Assembly: GCF_028201475.1 (NCBI RefSeq)
Contig: NZ_CP116383.1
Location: forward strand, 3,224,001-3,288,000
DNA: 64,000 nucleotides
Origin: Vibrio sp. SCSIO 43137
Lineage (GTDB): Bacteria; Pseudomonadota; Gammaproteobacteria; Enterobacterales; Vibrionaceae
Direction: 5' to 3'
Under the pieces are notes generated by a model. That model searched no databases. It had not been told where the DNA came from and saw only the letters and a program-made list of their open reading frames with translations. This document shows, in pieces, positions 32,216 to 41,382 of this stretch. Within the stretch, counting starts at the first letter, position 1, and every line of letters starts with the position of its first letter. The translations under genes and the position numbers were made by a program.

Positions 32216-33712
32216 ATGGATAAAACAGTTTCATCTCCTCTCTATGCGGCTATTGATCTGGGTTCAAATAGCTTTCATATGCTCGTCGTGCGTCATATTG
32301 ACGGCAGCGTTCAGACCATGGCAAAAATCAAACGTAAGGTCCGCCTTGCTGCCGGTCTGGATAAAGAGAATGCTCTCAGCAATGAAGCTATGCAGCGTGG
32401 ATGGGACTGCCTGAGTCTTTTTGCTGAAAGGCTTCAGGACATTCCGGAACAAAATATCCGTATCGTCGGTACAGCTACGTTGCGTACTGCTACGAATGCG
32501 GATGTTTTCCTTGAAAAAGCAAATGCTATTTTGGGTTACCCGATCGAGGTGATCAGCGGTGATGAAGAAGCCGCGACCATTTACCGCGGTGTTGCACACA
32601 CTTCCGGTGGTGTCGGCAAGCGTCTGGTGGTTGATATCGGCGGAGCCAGTACCGAGATGGTTATTGGTGAAAGCTTTGACGCTAAAGCCCTGACCAGCCT
32701 GAAAATGGGCTGTGTTACCTGGCTGGAGAAACATTTCCACGATCGTCAGTTAACAGAAAAGAACTTCTCAGTCGCTATCGATGCTGCCAAGCAGACTCTT
32801 AAGCCAATACTTAAGCAGTATCAGGATATCGGCTGGGATGTCTGTGTCGGTGCCAGCGGAACGGTTCAGGCACTACAGGAAATCATGCTGGCTCAAGGTA
32901 TGGATGAGCTTATTACCCTTGCTAAGCTAAAACGCTTGCAGAAGCAGGCGATGCGTTCTGATCATCTGGAAGAGCTGGAAATTGAAGGTCTAACACTGGA
33001 AAGAGCACTGGTGTTTCCAAGTGGCTTATCCATCTTAATCGCAGTATTCGAGTTACTGGAAATTGACTCTATGACTTTATCCGGAGGCGCACTGCGTGAA
33101 GGTCTGGTCTATGAGATGATTGAGCAGATGCGTCAAAGTGACGTAAGAGCCAGAACCATCTGCAGCGTTCAAAACCGCTATCAGATAGATAAAGCTTATG
33201 GCGAACAAGTCTCTCAGGTTTCTGCAAAACTATTCAGACAGTGTGGCGGCAACCAATGGATAGCTGAACCTCAAGCCGAAATGTTACTGGCAACCGCCAG
33301 CCAGTTGCACGAGATTGGTCTGGCGATTGATTTTAAGAAAGCCGGCGAGCATGCCGCTTATCTGCTGCACAATCTGGACCTTCCCGGTTATACAAGAGCA
33401 CAAAGATATTATCTGGCAGAGATGACCCGTCGCTATAAAGATCAGATTAGTGCAATGCCTATTCAACACGCTCTTTCTGAAACGAATGGTAAGCGCTTAC
33501 TTCGCCTTTTACGACTAGCTGTCATACTGACTCACAGGCGCAGCTCCGTACTGGTGCCTGAGTTTGTTCTTTCTGCAGATGGTAAGTCCCTGACGCTGGA
33601 GATAGAAAAAAGCTGGCTAAGTAACAACCCGCTAAGTTGTGCAGAGCTGGAAATTGAGTCAAACCGACAGTCTGATATGGGCTGGCCGTTGACTATCGTA
33701 GCAAAAGAGTAA
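32216..33712 (+). CDS. gppA: Guanosine-pentaphosphate phosphatase / exopolyphosphatase
   Basis: GppA (498 residues) converts pppGpp to ppGpp and belongs to the Ppx/GppA ASKHA-fold family. The N-terminal [11 protein letters not shown] and the VDIGGAST phosphate loop are present, and an HD-like C-terminal half follows. I use the ATG at 32216, 17 bases past rhlB; a longer frame overlapping rhlB adds only unrelated residues. rhlB-gppA linkage matches E. coli. Confidence 0.92.
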   Translation: MDKTVSSPLYAAIDLGSNSFHMLVVRHIDGSVQTMAKIKRKVRLAAGLDKENALSNEAMQRGWDCLSLFAERLQDIPEQNIRIVGTATLRTATNADVFLEKANAILGYPIEVISGDEEAATIYRGVAHTSGGVGKRLVVDIGGASTEMVIGESFDAKALTSLKMGCVTWLEKHFHDRQLTEKNFSVAIDAAKQTLKPILKQYQDIGWDVCVGASGTVQALQEIMLAQGMDELITLAKLKRLQKQAMRSDHLEELEIEGLTLERALVFPSGLSILIAVFELLEIDSMTLSGGALREGLVYEMIEQMRQSDVRARTICSVQNRYQIDKAYGEQVSQVSAKLFRQCGGNQWIAEPQAEMLLATASQLHEIGLAIDFKKAGEHAAYLLHNLDLPGYTRAQRYYLAEMTRRYKDQISAMPIQHALSETNGKRLLRLLRLAVILTHRRSSVLVPEFVLSADGKSLTLEIEKSWLSNNPLSCAELEIESNRQSDMGWPLTIVAKE

Positions 33713-33737
33713 AATTGGGCTATTTATAGCAGGCATT

Positions 33738-33763
33738 AAAAAGGGCGGATTATCCGCCCTTTT
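33738..33763 (+). terminator. Terminator after gppA
   Basis: AAAGGGCGGA pairs with TCCGCCCTTT around a three-base loop, with T residues following. It may also act on the opposite strand for yhhQ. Confidence 0.85.
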
Positions 33764-33818
33764 ACTATTTCATGTTAACTGAGTTATTTTGTGTTAACGA
33801 AGCTGTTCACTTACACCA

Positions 33819-34490
33819 TCAGGCTTTTACACTGGCAAGTTCCAGATCAGGATTAACATTTGTCAGCTTTTTAATTAGGTAGTTCAGCAGCACGCCATAC
33901 ATAGGCACAAACAAGCCAAGGCTAATCACCAGTTTAAAACCGTAATCAACAAGCGCAATTTCCTGCCAATGCTGAGCCATAAAGGCATCCGGGCTGTTAT
34001 AGAATGCGATAGCAAAGAATGCCAGCGTATCCAAAGCATTACCAAACAGAGTTGAACAGGTAGGAGCGACCCACCACTGCTTCATTTGGCGCAGACGGTT
34101 AAACACGTAAACGTCCAGTATCTGACCCAGCAAATATGCCATAAAGCTGGCAATAGCGATTCTTGCTACAAACAGGTTAAACTCTGACAGCTGCGCAAGC
34201 CCCTGAAACTGGCCTTCGAAAAAGACCACAGAAAGCAGATAAGAGACCAGTAATGCAGGCAACATCACCAGAAAAATAATATTTCTCGCCAGCTTAGCGC
34301 CGAAAATACGAACCGTCAGATCCGTAGCCAGAAAAATAAACGGGAAAGTAAATGCACCCCAGGTGGTGTGCATTCCGAAAATAGTAAAAGGGATCTGCAC
34401 CAGATAGTTGCTGGAAGCGATAATAATAAGGTGGAACAGTACCAGAATAGAAAGTGCTTTGCGCATTTGCGCCGGGGTAAATTGACTCAT
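33819..34490 (-). CDS. yhhQ: Queuosine-precursor transporter (YhhQ, VUT family)
   Basis: The 223-residue protein has about six membrane segments and the COG1738 features: IFGMHTTWGAFTFPFIFLATDL with the TDL motif, and LGQILDVYVFNRLR. YhhQ imports preQ0/preQ1 for tRNA queuosine synthesis. Its ATG lies seven bases after AAGG, which belongs to a probable preQ1-I aptamer, matching substrate to regulator. It has its own strong promoter and is a single-gene unit. Confidence 0.9.
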   Translation of the reverse strand: MSQFTPAQMRKALSILVLFHLIIIASSNYLVQIPFTIFGMHTTWGAFTFPFIFLATDLTVRIFGAKLARNIIFLVMLPALLVSYLLSVVFFEGQFQGLAQLSEFNLFVARIAIASFMAYLLGQILDVYVFNRLRQMKQWWVAPTCSTLFGNALDTLAFFAIAFYNSPDAFMAQHWQEIALVDYGFKLVISLGLFVPMYGVLLNYLIKKLTNVNPDLELASVKA

Positions 34491-34497
34491 CAGTATA

Positions 34498-34529
34498 CCT
34501 TTTTGTTTATGGGGTGGAGGGAACCCAAT
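34498..34529 (-). promoter_or_regulatory. Probable preQ1-I riboswitch controlling yhhQ
   Basis: Leftward, TGGG pairs with CCCA to form P1. The loop is pyrimidine-rich (TTCCCTCC), and the 3' tail is A-rich (ATAAACAAAAAGG). This is the H-type pseudoknot layout of preQ1-I and resembles, from memory, the Thermoanaerobacter tengcongensis aptamer (CCCC, then an AACAAAA-like tail, then AGG). The terminal AAGG is the Shine-Dalgarno sequence, so ligand binding would hide it. A separate perfect stem CTGAAGC/GCTTCAG lies just upstream. Confidence 0.72.
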
Positions 34530-34587
34530 TCCTGAAGCTGTTACCGCTTCAGACCAGATTTATAACCGCTCTTATGAGCGGGCGGCG

Positions 34588-34615
34588 ATTATACATTAAT
34601 CAATTTAGTGCGCAA
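34588..34615 (-). promoter_or_regulatory. yhhQ promoter
   Basis: Leftward TTGCGC (34610-34615), a 16-base spacer and perfect TATAAT (34588-34593). The predicted leader of about 85 bases contains two hairpins and the preQ1-like aptamer. Confidence 0.7.
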
Positions 34616-34659
34616 CAGGGATAATAACAGCAATCGTTTTTATAAGAAAAAAACTGAAA

Positions 34660-34971
34660 TTACACTCCGGATCGGAACAGTCGGGCGAGAAAATCCAGCT
34701 CTTCACGACTTTCAGCAACACTCAATGCTTCAAACCAGACCGATTCACTATAGTGCTCTGCTTTCAGCAGTAACCGGCAACCTTCAAAGTCAATTAACCA
34801 TGTGTGAAGGTCGGCATCTAACTGTTTTTCAATCACGCTAGCAGAAAGGGTTGCCAGCAATTGCTCTCCAAGGAGAGGAAAAGAGTCGATATCAAAGCCG
34901 TTCATGGTAATGATCAGCTTACCCTCTTCAGCCAGATACTCTGACAATACCCATTGAGATTTATTGGCCAT
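34660..34971 (-). CDS. DUF3630 protein
   Basis: The 103-residue acidic, cytosolic protein fits the Vibrio DUF3630 family by its size, position and sequence pattern ([24 protein letters not shown]...VWFE). It overlaps the recQ end by 11 bases and so is translationally coupled to it. The function is unknown. Confidence 0.65.
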   Translation of the reverse strand: MANKSQWVLSEYLAEEGKLIITMNGFDIDSFPLLGEQLLATLSASVIEKQLDADLHTWLIDFEGCRLLLKAEHYSESVWFEALSVAESREELDFLARLFRSGV

Positions 34972-36799
34972 GAGTTAAATGCTCCTGAATCAGATCTAAA
35001 AAGTCATCGGCATACTTGTCCAGCTTAACCTGCCCTACACCGTTTACGGCCAGCATTTCACCATAAGAAGCCGGCAGAACTTCCGCCATATCGATTAACG
35101 TTGCATCACTAAACACCACATAAGGAGGTAAACCGGCATCATCAGCAATGGACTTACGCAGCTTTCTCAGCTTGGCAAAAAGCTTCTTATCATAATGCTT
35201 GTTGGAAAGCTTATCGGACTTAGCACTTCTGGCGGCAGTATCCAGCCTCGGCACTGCTAATTCAAGTTCCATTTCCCCTCTTAACAGAGGTCTCGCTTCT
35301 TCTGTAAGTTGCAGGGTAGAGTTGCGGGTAATGTTCTGAGACAGCAGCCCCTTGTGAATCAACTGACGGATAATACTGATCCAGTAGTCGTGGCTATGTT
35401 CACGCCCTATTCCGTAGGTAGAAATCTTATCGTGGCCATTTTCTCTGACACGGATATTCTGCATGCCGCGCAAAACCTCAACCACATAGCCCATGCCGTA
35501 ACTCTGCTTAACCCGGTATACACATGACAAGGCTTTCTGTGCCGCTTCCGTAGCATCAAAATGTTTTGGCGGGTCAAGGCAGATATCGCAGTTACCACAA
35601 TGCTTTGGCCGGTACTCCCCAAAGTAGTTGAGCAGCACTTGCCTTCTGCAGGTCTGTGCTTCAGCAAAGGCGCCCATCGCATTGAGCTTATGGCTTTCTA
35701 CCTGTTTTTGCGCACCATCCGGCTTCTCATCAAGAATGCGACGCAGCCATGACATATCTGCCGGATCGTAGAGCATCATAGCTTCTGCCGGCAGCCCGTC
35801 CCTTCCGGCCCTGCCCGTTTCCTGATAATAGGACTCAATATTCCTTGGTATATCGAAGTGGACGACAAAACGCACGTCAGGCTTATTGATGCCCATACCA
35901 AAAGCAACAGTAGCAACCACTATCTGAATATCATCCTTCTGAAAGGCCTCCTGAACATAGGCTCTTTCATCGCTGTCCATTCCGGCATGATAACCGGCAG
36001 CCCGTATATGGTTGTTGCACAGCTTTTCTGTCAGCATCTCAACCTTTTTCCGGCTACCACAGTAAATAATTCCACACTGCCCCTTCTGGGTAGCAAGAAA
36101 ACGAATGATCTGAGAGACAGGTTTCAGCTTTTCAACCAAATTGTAACGAATGTTCGGCCGGTCAAAGCTGCCTAAGTAACTAAATGGCTGCTGAAGATCT
36201 AACCTTGAAATGATGTCTTCCCGCGTAGCCTCGTCCGCAGTAGCGGTAAGAGCCATTACCGGAACATAAGGAAAGTACTGCTTCAACTGACCTAATGCAG
36301 CGTATTCAGGCCGGAAATCGTGCCCCCACTGAGAGATGCAGTGCGCTTCATCTACAGCAATCATGGCGAGATTGATGTGAGACAATCGCTCAATAAAGTC
36401 CTGAGTAAGCACTCTTTCAGGTGATACATACACCATTTTCAGCTTACCGCTGTTCATCCTGTTATAGATGGAGATAAGTTCTTCGCGCGGCATTGCAGAG
36501 TTGATACACTCTGCGGCAACACCATTAGCCTTAAGCTGGTCAACCTGATCTTTCATCAGAGAGATAAGCGGCGAGATAACCAGTGTTAACCCCTCTTTTA
36601 CTAAAGCAGGGATCTGATAACAGAGAGACTTACCCCCACCGGTAGGCATAATCACCAAACTATCTTGGTTTGCCAGTGCCGAGTCTATAACTTCAGACTG
36701 CCCTTCTCTGTAGCTCTGATAACCAAACACATCGTTAAGAACGCGTTCAGCATCGGCTTGGTTAGGTTGCGGCAGTTCAGCAATCAGCGTTGAAGTCAT
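34961..36799 (-). CDS. recQ: ATP-dependent DNA helicase RecQ
   Basis: RecQ (612 residues) has motif 0, Walker A MPTGGGKS, the DEAH box [16 protein letters not shown], the RQC zinc-binding cysteines (CRRQ...HCGNCDIC) and a C-terminal HRDC domain (about 530-605). It is a 3'-5' helicase acting in RecF-pathway repair and fork processing. Confidence 0.96.
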   Translation of the reverse strand: MTSTLIAELPQPNQADAERVLNDVFGYQSYREGQSEVIDSALANQDSLVIMPTGGGKSLCYQIPALVKEGLTLVISPLISLMKDQVDQLKANGVAAECINSAMPREELISIYNRMNSGKLKMVYVSPERVLTQDFIERLSHINLAMIAVDEAHCISQWGHDFRPEYAALGQLKQYFPYVPVMALTATADEATREDIISRLDLQQPFSYLGSFDRPNIRYNLVEKLKPVSQIIRFLATQKGQCGIIYCGSRKKVEMLTEKLCNNHIRAAGYHAGMDSDERAYVQEAFQKDDIQIVVATVAFGMGINKPDVRFVVHFDIPRNIESYYQETGRAGRDGLPAEAMMLYDPADMSWLRRILDEKPDGAQKQVESHKLNAMGAFAEAQTCRRQVLLNYFGEYRPKHCGNCDICLDPPKHFDATEAAQKALSCVYRVKQSYGMGYVVEVLRGMQNIRVRENGHDKISTYGIGREHSHDYWISIIRQLIHKGLLSQNITRNSTLQLTEEARPLLRGEMELELAVPRLDTAARSAKSDKLSNKHYDKKLFAKLRKLRKSIADDAGLPPYVVFSDATLIDMAEVLPASYGEMLAVNGVGQVKLDKYADDFLDLIQEHLTHGQ

Positions 36800-36972
36800 G
36801 AGTTTTCCGGCAAATGGTCGCTACAATCAGCATTGGATAAAGGTAAGGCGAGACATTGTAGTTGGGTTTCCCGCTGAATAAAACACCAAAATATTAGGAG
36901 ATTTTGAGATCTCGATCTTATACTAAGCCTCTTGCATCTCTTTTTTCTCATCCAACCGGATATTTTTATCGA

Positions 36973-37899
36973 ATGACAACAGACGAACAAACCCGTTCCC
37001 GTCAGGGAGTATTACTTGCCATCGCCGCCTACACCATATGGGGCTTTGCACCTATCTATTTTAAATCCTTAGCGGAAGTAACCCCGCTTGAGATACTCAG
37101 CCACAGGGTTATTTGGTCTTTCTTCTTTCTTGCAGGCCTTGTGCATTTCAGTAAGAGGTGGAGCACAGTACACAAGGTGATTACCAATAAGAAAACCATC
37201 ACCATCTTATTCGCTACAGCACTACTTATCGGAGCAAACTGGCTGGTGTTTATCTGGGCGGTAAATGCTGATCATATGCTGGATGCCAGCCTCGGCTACT
37301 ATATAAACCCTCTGCTCAATGTGATTCTCGGTATGTTATTTCTGGGTGAAAGGCTAAGAAAATTACAATGGGTAGCAGTGGCACTGGCCTTTATAGGTGT
37401 GGCGATTCAAATTATAGCGTTTGGCAGTATTCCCGTTGTGGCTCTGATTCTGGCCAGCAGTTTTGGTTTGTACGGTCTGTTACGCAAGAAAGTAAACCTT
37501 GATGCTCAGACAGGGCTGTTTATTGAGACGCTGATAATGTTACCAATGGCAGCTGTCTACCTTATATTTATTACTGATAGCCCGACAGCAAACCTGTTAC
37601 AAAACAGTACACAGCTGAACCTTTTGCTTATCGCAGCAGGCTTGGTTACTACTCTTCCGCTACTTTGCTTTAACGGCGCTGCTACCAGAATGATGCTCTC
37701 AACACTGGGCTTCTTCCAGTATATTGGCCCTAGCCTGATGTTCTTACTCGCTATATTTATTTATCAGGAACCACTTACAGCAGATAAAACCATCACCTTC
37801 GCCTTTATCTGGAGTGCACTACTGCTGTTTAGCTTAGATGGTATAAAGTACGCAAAATCAAATAGAAAACGTTTAAATGGCATTAAAAGTCAGAGCTAG
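36973..37899 (+). CDS. rarD: RarD-type DMT-superfamily permease
   Basis: The 308-residue protein has ten predicted membrane segments and EamA-like repeats, beginning RQGVLLAIAAYTIWGFAPIYFK as in E. coli RarD. Family members are called chloramphenicol-sensitivity proteins, but the substrate is not established. I start it at ATG 36973 to match the family; a TTG at 36904 would add 23 residues. It diverges from recQ. Confidence 0.85.
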   Translation: MTTDEQTRSRQGVLLAIAAYTIWGFAPIYFKSLAEVTPLEILSHRVIWSFFFLAGLVHFSKRWSTVHKVITNKKTITILFATALLIGANWLVFIWAVNADHMLDASLGYYINPLLNVILGMLFLGERLRKLQWVAVALAFIGVAIQIIAFGSIPVVALILASSFGLYGLLRKKVNLDAQTGLFIETLIMLPMAAVYLIFITDSPTANLLQNSTQLNLLLIAAGLVTTLPLLCFNGAATRMMLSTLGFFQYIGPSLMFLLAIFIYQEPLTADKTITFAFIWSALLLFSLDGIKYAKSNRKRLNGIKSQS

Positions 37900-37945
37900 T
37901 GCATATTTAGTCACCCGTTCCAGTTACGACTTCCTTACACGCTCG

Positions 37946-37963
37946 TGTGAGAGATCTCTTACA
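37946..37963. promoter_or_regulatory. VarA/UvrY/GacA binding box
   Basis: TGTGAGAGATCTCTTACA is an almost perfect palindrome matching the GacA-family site TGTAAG-N6-CTTACA. It is flanked by further half-sites: CTTACA at about 37934 and TAAGAG at 37970-37975. It lies about 140 bases before the CsrB-like RNA, the expected place for the VarS/VarA two-component system to activate it. Confidence 0.75.
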
Positions 37964-38093
37964 AGCGCGTAAGAGTATTGTGTATTTGTCTATAAGCCAA
38001 AGTAATGGAATTTCAAAATATGCTTATATAACAATAAGATAGCAAATCACATATTAATTAAAAGGGTATTAAGTGACGATTTTGCTATTGTCC

Positions 38094-38534
38094 GGAGTCA
38101 GGATTTCGCTAATATTTATTGTGTCGGAAGGATACTGACACAGGAACAGGAAGCCCAAGGAAGGAAATCTTCAGGATGAAGATAGGTTATTCAGGAAGAG
38201 TAACCAGCACGGAAAGCAAAGGACATTGAACGGACTCAATAGTAACTAGGATGGTTGCTACTAAGGAAAGACAATGGACACCTCTGGATGAGGCAAGGAC
38301 TTAACATCAGGATGATGTAAGGGACACCGCTCAGGGAACAAGTGACGTGCGCTAACGAGGATTGTTAGCAGATCAGGATAAGATCAAGGACACCGCTAGG
38401 AAGGCGACGAAAGGACTAAGCTGAAGGATTACAGCACACTATCATGGATTAGATGCATGGAGCACATTTAGTAGCCGGATTGCTGCGAGTAAGACTATAG
38501 CCCCGATACGCAAGTATCGGGGCTTTTCTTTTTT
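38094..38534 (+). ncRNA. csrB: CsrB-family regulatory RNA
   Basis: This 440-base stretch has no reading frame of note but contains about 30 GGA trinucleotides, many as AGGA or CAGGAT in loops. Examples are GTGTC-GGAAGGATACT-GACAC and the CATCAGGATGATG stem. It ends in a strong terminator (stem GCCCCGATAC/GTATCGGGGC at 38500-38523, then TTTTCTTTTTT). This is the design of CsrB RNAs, which sequester many CsrA dimers. The 5' end is approximate. A GacA-type box upstream supports the call. Confidence 0.9.
38500..38534 (+). terminator. csrB terminator
   Basis: A ten-pair perfect stem with a four-base loop is followed by TTTTCTTTTTT. Confidence 0.9.
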
Positions 38535-38549
38535 ACTCAGTTTTAAATA

Positions 38550-38577
38550 TTTAAGCCTGCTAAGAAGCAGGCTTAAA
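38550..38577 (-). terminator. Hairpin after uvrD
   Basis: TTTAAGCCTGCT (38550-38561) pairs with AGCAGGCTTAAA (38566-38577) around a four-base loop. It lies just past the uvrD stop; the following T-run is weak. Confidence 0.65.
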
Positions 38578-38587
38578 TAATAGTGAG

Positions 38588-40759
38588 TTACAGAGTTTCC
38601 AGCTTAGCGTATTGGGTGACCAGCCACTTGATCCCTTCACCGTTAAATGCCACTTGAACTCTGGATTGCGGCCCACTTCCTTCAAAATTGATGATGGTAC
38701 CTTCGCCAAACTTTGGGTGTTTCACTCTCTGCCCTAAATTGAAGCCGCTTTCATTAAAGCTCTCTTTCACCACCTTCTGGCTAAAGCGCCCCGATGAAGC
38801 AGGACGACTTACCTGTGCTTTCATGCGCACCTCTTCGGTACACTCTTCAGGCAGCTCACGCAGAAAACGCGACGGTTTATGGTACTTATCTTGTCCGTAC
38901 AAGCGTCTCATCTCAGCGTAGGTGATATAGAGCTTCTTCTTCGCTCTTGTCATTCCTACATAACAGAGTCGCCGTTCTTCCTCTAAACGCCCGGCCTCTT
39001 CGGCTGACATCTGGCTTGGGAACATTCCTTCCTCAACCCCGACCATAAACACCAAAGGAAACTCTAACCCTTTTGCACTGTGCAGTGTCATAAGCTGAAC
39101 AGCATCATCAAACTCATCGGCCTGGCCTTCACCCGCTTCCAGTGCTGCATGAGATAAAAATGCTGACAACATGGTCATCTCTTCCGCTTCTTCTGGTTTT
39201 TCAAACTGACGGGTTGCGGTAACAAGTTCTTCAAGGTTTTCTATCCGAGCTTTGGATTTTTCCCCTTTCTCTTGCTCGTACATGGCAAACAAGCCCGATG
39301 ACTTAATCACATGGTCCGTTTGCTGATGCAGGGAAAACTCTGCAGTGTCATCTTCCAGTGCAGTAATCAGTTCGATAAAACGACTAAGTGCACCTGCAGC
39401 ACGGCCGGCAAGCACCTTCTCTTCCAGCAAAGCAACACTGGCTTCCCATAGAGTTGCACCTCTATCCCTAGCAGCAGCACGAATAGTTTCCAGTGTCTTA
39501 TCACCCAGACCACGGGTAGGTGTGTTAACCACCCTTTCAAAGGCGGCATCGTCCCTGCGGTTGGCCATCAGGCGCATATAACTTAAGGCGTCCTTTATCT
39601 CCTGACGTTCGAAGAATCGCATTCCGCCATAAATACGGTAAGGCATACCAGCCTGAATCAAAGCCTCTTCCAGTACCCGGGACTGAGCGTTATTACGGTA
39701 TAGCAGAGCAGTATCAATTAGTGAGCCCCCACTCTCCTGCCAGGCTTTGATTTTGCTAACAACAAAACGAGCCTCATCCAGCTCGTTATAAGCAGAGTAG
39801 ACAGAAATTTTGTCGCCTTCATCGCCTTCAGTCCATAGCTCTTTACCCATACGTTCTGTGTTATTGAGTATCAGTGCATTGGAGGCTTTAAGGATAGTCT
39901 GGGTTGAACGGTAGTTTTGCTCAAGGCGTATAGTAGAAACAGATGCAAACTCTTCAGTGAATTTCTGAATGTTCTCAATTTTCGCCCCGCGCCAACCATA
40001 GATTGACTGATCGTCATCTCCCACAATCATTACATGGCAGTCAGCACCTGCCATCAGGCGTAACCATGCATACTGGATATTGTTGGTGTCCTGAAACTCA
40101 TCCACCAAAATGTGCTTAAACCGGGCCTGATAGTGTTCGCGGATAAATTGTTTTTCCCGCAACAGCTCTGTTGTTCTCAGTAGAATTTCAGCGAAATCGA
40201 CCAGCCCTGCTCTGTCGCACGCTTCCTGATACGCTTTATAAACTTGCAACCACGTTTTGGTTACCGGATCGTGATAGCTATCTATATGCTGAGGTCGCAA
40301 CCCTTCATCTTTTTTGCCGTTAATCCACCAACACGCTTGTCTGGCCGGCCACTGCTTTTCATCCAGATTCTGCGCTTTTATAATGCGCCTTAGCATTCTT
40401 TGCTGGTCTTCTGAATCTATAATCTGAAAATCTTCAGGAAGGCTGGCATCCAGATAGTGGGCACGAAGAATGCGGTGACATATACCGTGAAAGGTGCCGT
40501 TCCACATTCCCGATGCACTTCCCATCATCAGCTCTTCTATACGACCACGCATCTCAGCAGCGGCTTTATTGGTAAAGGTAACCGACATTACAGAGAAGGG
40601 AGATGCCTGCTCAACAGCAATTAACCACGCGATTCTATGCACCAGAACCCGCGTTTTACCGCTTCCTGCTCCCGCCAGTACCAACATATTTTCCAGAGGA
40701 GAAGCAACGGCCTGACGCTGTTTGTCATTCAGGCCATCGATTAGTAGAGCTGCATCCAT
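38588..40759 (-). CDS. uvrD: DNA helicase II UvrD
   Basis: UvrD (723 residues) is a superfamily-1A 3'-5' helicase for excision and mismatch repair. Walker A AGAGSGKTRVLVHR, motif II VDEFQDTN, motif III GDDDQSIYGWRGA, motif IV-V LMTLHSAKGLEF and motif VI VGMTRAKKKLYI are in order. The C-terminal Tudor-like domain ends in VKHPKFGEGTI. Length, C-terminus and the LexA box upstream favour UvrD over Rep. Confidence 0.95.
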   Translation of the reverse strand: MDAALLIDGLNDKQRQAVASPLENMLVLAGAGSGKTRVLVHRIAWLIAVEQASPFSVMSVTFTNKAAAEMRGRIEELMMGSASGMWNGTFHGICHRILRAHYLDASLPEDFQIIDSEDQQRMLRRIIKAQNLDEKQWPARQACWWINGKKDEGLRPQHIDSYHDPVTKTWLQVYKAYQEACDRAGLVDFAEILLRTTELLREKQFIREHYQARFKHILVDEFQDTNNIQYAWLRLMAGADCHVMIVGDDDQSIYGWRGAKIENIQKFTEEFASVSTIRLEQNYRSTQTILKASNALILNNTERMGKELWTEGDEGDKISVYSAYNELDEARFVVSKIKAWQESGGSLIDTALLYRNNAQSRVLEEALIQAGMPYRIYGGMRFFERQEIKDALSYMRLMANRRDDAAFERVVNTPTRGLGDKTLETIRAAARDRGATLWEASVALLEEKVLAGRAAGALSRFIELITALEDDTAEFSLHQQTDHVIKSSGLFAMYEQEKGEKSKARIENLEELVTATRQFEKPEEAEEMTMLSAFLSHAALEAGEGQADEFDDAVQLMTLHSAKGLEFPLVFMVGVEEGMFPSQMSAEEAGRLEEERRLCYVGMTRAKKKLYITYAEMRRLYGQDKYHKPSRFLRELPEECTEEVRMKAQVSRPASSGRFSQKVVKESFNESGFNLGQRVKHPKFGEGTIINFEGSGPQSRVQVAFNGEGIKWLVTQYAKLETL

Positions 40760-40780
40760 AGTGGTTCCTGCAATTGATTA

Positions 40781-40796
40781 CTGTTTATTTATACAT
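40781..40796. promoter_or_regulatory. LexA box upstream of uvrD
   Basis: CTGT-N8-ACAT with an AT-rich centre (TTATTTAT) matches the SOS consensus CTGT-N8-ACAG at 7 of 8 fixed positions. It lies 22 bases before the uvrD ATG, a position suited to repression. Confidence 0.7.
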
Positions 40797-41046
40797 ATCC
40801 GAACGATTATACATTAAACAGCGTCTCTCTGTTCCCGACAGAGCAAGTTTTTTCATTTTTTTTAAATCAAAGAAATCAATATGATAGTAGTTATCTATTA
40901 ATAATTTTGATTATTTTTCGCATTTACTGAAAGTTTTTTCGGCTAAATCTACTCCTATACTCATAAGCAGGCTGATAAACGCTCAACAAACTTTTCGTCA
41001 GCTCTGCCACTTCGAAATCAAGGATCTAGTTCAGAGGAATATTATT

Positions 41047-41307
41047 ATGAAAAAATCTAACCTAGCTGTTACTGCTGCTGTTTCAAGCCTACTAGCTATC
41101 GGTGCAACTGCACTGACTACTACTCAAGCTATCGCTGCTGACAAAGAAAAGTGTTATGGCGTTGCAAAAGCAGGTAAAAATGACTGTGCAACTAAGACAA
41201 GCTCTTGTGCCGGCACATCTAAAGAAGACTTCCAAAAAGACGCATTTATCGTGGTACCAAAAGGCCTTTGTGACCGCCTTGCAGGTGGCAGCACTTCTTC
41301 CAGCTAA
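41047..41307 (+). CDS. bufA1: Bufferin-like precursor peptide (DUF2282, BufA1)
   Basis: The 86-residue precursor has a Sec signal peptide (about 1-30, ending QAIA) and a mature part with four cysteines at 36, 47, 54 and 75 in the DUF2282 pattern KCYGVAKAGKNDC...SCAG...KDAF..VPKGLCDRL. Described bufferins are periplasmic copper-binding RiPPs whose cysteines are changed to thiooxazoles by an MNIO enzyme. The downstream DUF692, DUF2063 and DoxX genes complete the known cluster. A possible -10 box TATACT lies at 40956. Metal binding here is inferred. Confidence 0.85.
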   Translation: MKKSNLAVTAAVSSLLAIGATALTTTQAIAADKEKCYGVAKAGKNDCATKTSSCAGTSKEDFQKDAFIVVPKGLCDRLAGGSTSSS

Positions 41308-41318
41308 TAATATTCCCT

Positions 41319-41354
41319 AGCAGCCAGATAATTTCTCCGTGTTATCCGGCTGCT
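41319..41354 (+). terminator. Hairpin between bufA1 and bufB
   Basis: AGCAGCC-A-GATAA pairs with TTATC-C-GGCTGCT, with one mismatch, and is followed only by TTACAG. It is too weak to be a full terminator and more likely a partial terminator or a 3' stabiliser that keeps peptide expression above enzyme expression. Confidence 0.55.
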
Positions 41355-41382
41355 TTACAGGGAGGTGACAGAGGGATTCTGA

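Noticed and set aside
36904..36972. Longer rarD from a TTG start
   Set aside because: The extra 23 residues do not match the family N-terminus, which begins at the ATG at 36973.
40825..40853. Terminator-like hairpin (CTCTGT/ACAGAG plus T-run) between uvrD and bufA1
   Set aside because: No transcript is known to enter from the left on that strand, the stem is only six pairs, and a role as leader attenuator could not be supported.
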